The notes under the pieces: model-generated
The model's input: the letters and a program-made list of their open reading frames with translations, nothing else
Told to the model about the DNA's origin: nothing
Databases searched by the model: none
Source of the DNA: JAGQVA01 sp033764335
Lineage (GTDB): Bacteria; Bacteroidota; Bacteroidia; J057
Direction: 5' to 3'
DNA: 64,000 nt
Assembly: GCA_033764335.1 (NCBI GenBank)
Contig: JANRJC010000044.1
Coordinates: 124,001 to 188,000, forward strand
Position numbers and translations under genes: made by a program
In this document: in pieces, positions 62,590 to 64,000 of the stretch
Position numbering within the stretch: the first letter of the stretch is position 1
How the letters are laid out: every line of letters begins with the position of its first letter

Positions 62590-64000
62590 ATGATTACTTA
62601 TCGTTTACCTATTGTAGGCACGATGCTGGTTTTTTCCGCATTAGCTGCTTATGCACAGTCGGATACTATTTTCGTTCAAACCTTCACGTTTGATGATCCG
62701 AGTCCGGTCGGCTTTTCTGCGCCCTACCGTGGAACCTTCCAGTTTCCCGACGCAAGCCAGCAATACGAAAAAATCCTGATGTATTATACCCTTAAATGTG
62801 ATCCCAAAACTAACCAGGACAACTATCCCTGCGGCGAATGGGATTATCTGACCTATACATTTGTTGTGGATTCCAGCGGCACAATGGATTCTACCGCGCG
62901 GTCGAATGCCAATTATAGCCTTTTTTCGGGTTTTACCCCTGATTCTCTGAGCTATACTACCCAGCCGGTATATTCCTATTACAAGGATTTACAATCGGCT
63001 GTCTTTTACACCGATACCCTTTCTCTTAGTAACACTACTGTCGGAAACGGCAGTGTTTCGCTGGGCTATCCGTTTTCTGCCGAGGCTGTCGTGGGCCGGT
63101 CTCAGTTCCTTTGGAAATCCACCGAACTAAACGGGGCTGGTCTTACTCAGGGAAATATCTCCGGAATAAAACTTAATATATCCGCAATAGGAAGCGAAGT
63201 CCGCAACTTTACCCTCCGGCTAAAACATACTTTGCTCGATTCTCTTACCGAAGATAATTTTGAGGAAAATGGGTTTACGACTGTTTATCATCTCAATACC
63301 CTGCCCGGAAATAGCGGATGGGTAAACCTTAATTTTATCCAACCCTTTAATTGGGACGGTTTATCAAACGTGGTTGTGGATTTCACTTATGAAAACCTGC
63401 AACCGGGCTCTTCTGCTTCTGTTTTATCTGAAAATGTGGGTTTCAATGCGGGTATTTTTGCTTCGGGAAATGATTATTTTCTCGATTTTGACGGTTCTTC
63501 AGATATTGTGAATCTGGGCACCGGGCCACAGATTAGCGGTGCCGCACCTCGTACCATCGAAGCCTGGGCTTATACCGAAGCCTTTAATGGTGGTGGGCTG
63601 TTTCATGCCGGCCCTACGGGTACTACGGGAGCGGATTTTTCATTTCGCACCATGGGGTCAGCGAATTTGTGGCGATTTCAGATGTGGGGTACTCCTGATT
63701 TTGATGTAACTCTTCCCGGAAGCCTCAATAGCTGGCATCACTACTGTGTAACGTTTGATGGGGCTGTTGCGAAGGTTTATTACGATGGACAGTTTGTACA
63801 GCAAAAAACAGTTTCCCTCAATACCGGTATAAGTGAGTTTCGTATAGGGGATTGGGGCGGGAGTCGGTTTAACGGAAAAATAGATGAATTTCGCATCTGG
63901 GATAAAGCATTGTCTGCTTCAACGATAGCCGACTGGAAAAACCGAACGATTGATCCCTCTCATCCCGACTACGCTCATCTTGTCGGTTATTATCCTTTTG
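62590..64000 (+). CDS. Secreted LamG-domain protein (3' end outside window)
   Basis: The frame stays open from the ATG at 62590 to the window end (470 codons, no stop). Signal peptide ends near AYAQ (residue 23). Residues about 45-90 (YEKILMYYTLKCDP, CGEWDYLTYTF) recall the N-terminal beta-sandwich of PNGase F-related proteins. From about 295 a concanavalin/LamG domain follows (FLDFDGSSDIVNLG, NSWHHYCVTFDG, FNGKIDEFRIWDKAL). It is probably a large type IX-secreted surface protein; the C-terminus is not seen. Confidence 0.85.
   Translation, partial: MITYRLPIVGTMLVFSALAAYAQSDTIFVQTFTFDDPSPVGFSAPYRGTFQFPDASQQYEKILMYYTLKCDPKTNQDNYPCGEWDYLTYTFVVDSSGTMDSTARSNANYSLFSGFTPDSLSYTTQPVYSYYKDLQSAVFYTDTLSLSNTTVGNGSVSLGYPFSAEAVVGRSQFLWKSTELNGAGLTQGNISGIKLNISAIGSEVRNFTLRLKHTLLDSLTEDNFEENGFTTVYHLNTLPGNSGWVNLNFIQPFNWDGLSNVVVDFTYENLQPGSSASVLSENVGFNAGIFASGNDYFLDFDGSSDIVNLGTGPQISGAAPRTIEAWAYTEAFNGGGLFHAGPTGTTGADFSFRTMGSANLWRFQMWGTPDFDVTLPGSLNSWHHYCVTFDGAVAKVYYDGQFVQQKTVSLNTGISEFRIGDWGGSRFNGKIDEFRIWDKALSASTIADWKNRTIDPSHPDYAHLVGYYPF

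Overview
The window comes from a chromosome of a Bacteroidota bacterium, most likely of the Saprospiria/Lewinella type. The evidence is three proteins ending in type IX secretion (Por) sorting domains, a carboxypeptidase-regulatory/TonB receptor, families largely restricted to Bacteroidota (DUF4175, DUF4249), a TTTG-21 bp-TAnnTTTG promoter, little use of Shine-Dalgarno sites, and futalosine-pathway menaquinone synthesis (mqnD). I found no rRNA or tRNA gene and no CRISPR array.

Layout. 1-11.2 kb: tandem lspA paralogues, a lone nuoF, yceD-rpmF, a PagL-like outer-membrane protein, an NlpC/P60-HNH pair, a PBP4-type carboxypeptidase, a small membrane protein, an AXE1-type esterase and an exported Gfo/Idh/MocA oxidoreductase. 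11.2-20.2 kb: an accessory island on the minus strand, bounded and split by palindromic repeat mosaics. 20-34 kb: a T9SS-exported glycosidase, an NhaC antiporter, a serine hydrolase, a MarR regulator with a TonB receptor, and acyl-CoA dehydrogenase and enoyl-CoA hydratase genes. 34.1-34.7 kb: a gene-free segment with seven exact TTATCCACA boxes, read as the chromosomal origin. 34.8-46 kb: thiL, xth, a DUF4175 operon ending in ybeY, two parS sites and mnmG. 46-64 kb: housekeeping and hypothetical genes, then secreted GH10 xylanase and malectin proteins, miaE and a LamG protein cut by the window end.

The standout is a complete diversity-generating retroelement (DGR). It has a DGR-type reverse transcriptase (13567-14556), an HRDC accessory protein overlapping it (14531-14983), a 135-bp template repeat just downstream (13420-13554), and two FGE-fold target genes (12437-13171 and 15703-16449) whose last ~45 codons are variable copies of the template. 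I aligned the three repeats base by base. Each variable repeat differs from the template at 17 positions, every one a template adenine (coding strand), with no other substitution in 135 bp. The second target is translationally coupled (TAATG, one shared base) to a 987-residue LRR-Roc-COR-CHAT protein carrying a P-loop and a caspase-like His/Cys pair. This suggests a hypermutable sensor wired to a GTPase-gated protease, a candidate conflict or cell-suicide system. The architecture is seen directly; the function is inference.

Other themes: an origin with two parS sites about 7-8.5 kb away, and a xylan-degradation signature spread over separate loci (AXE1-type esterase, GH10, a GH5-like enzyme, malectin).
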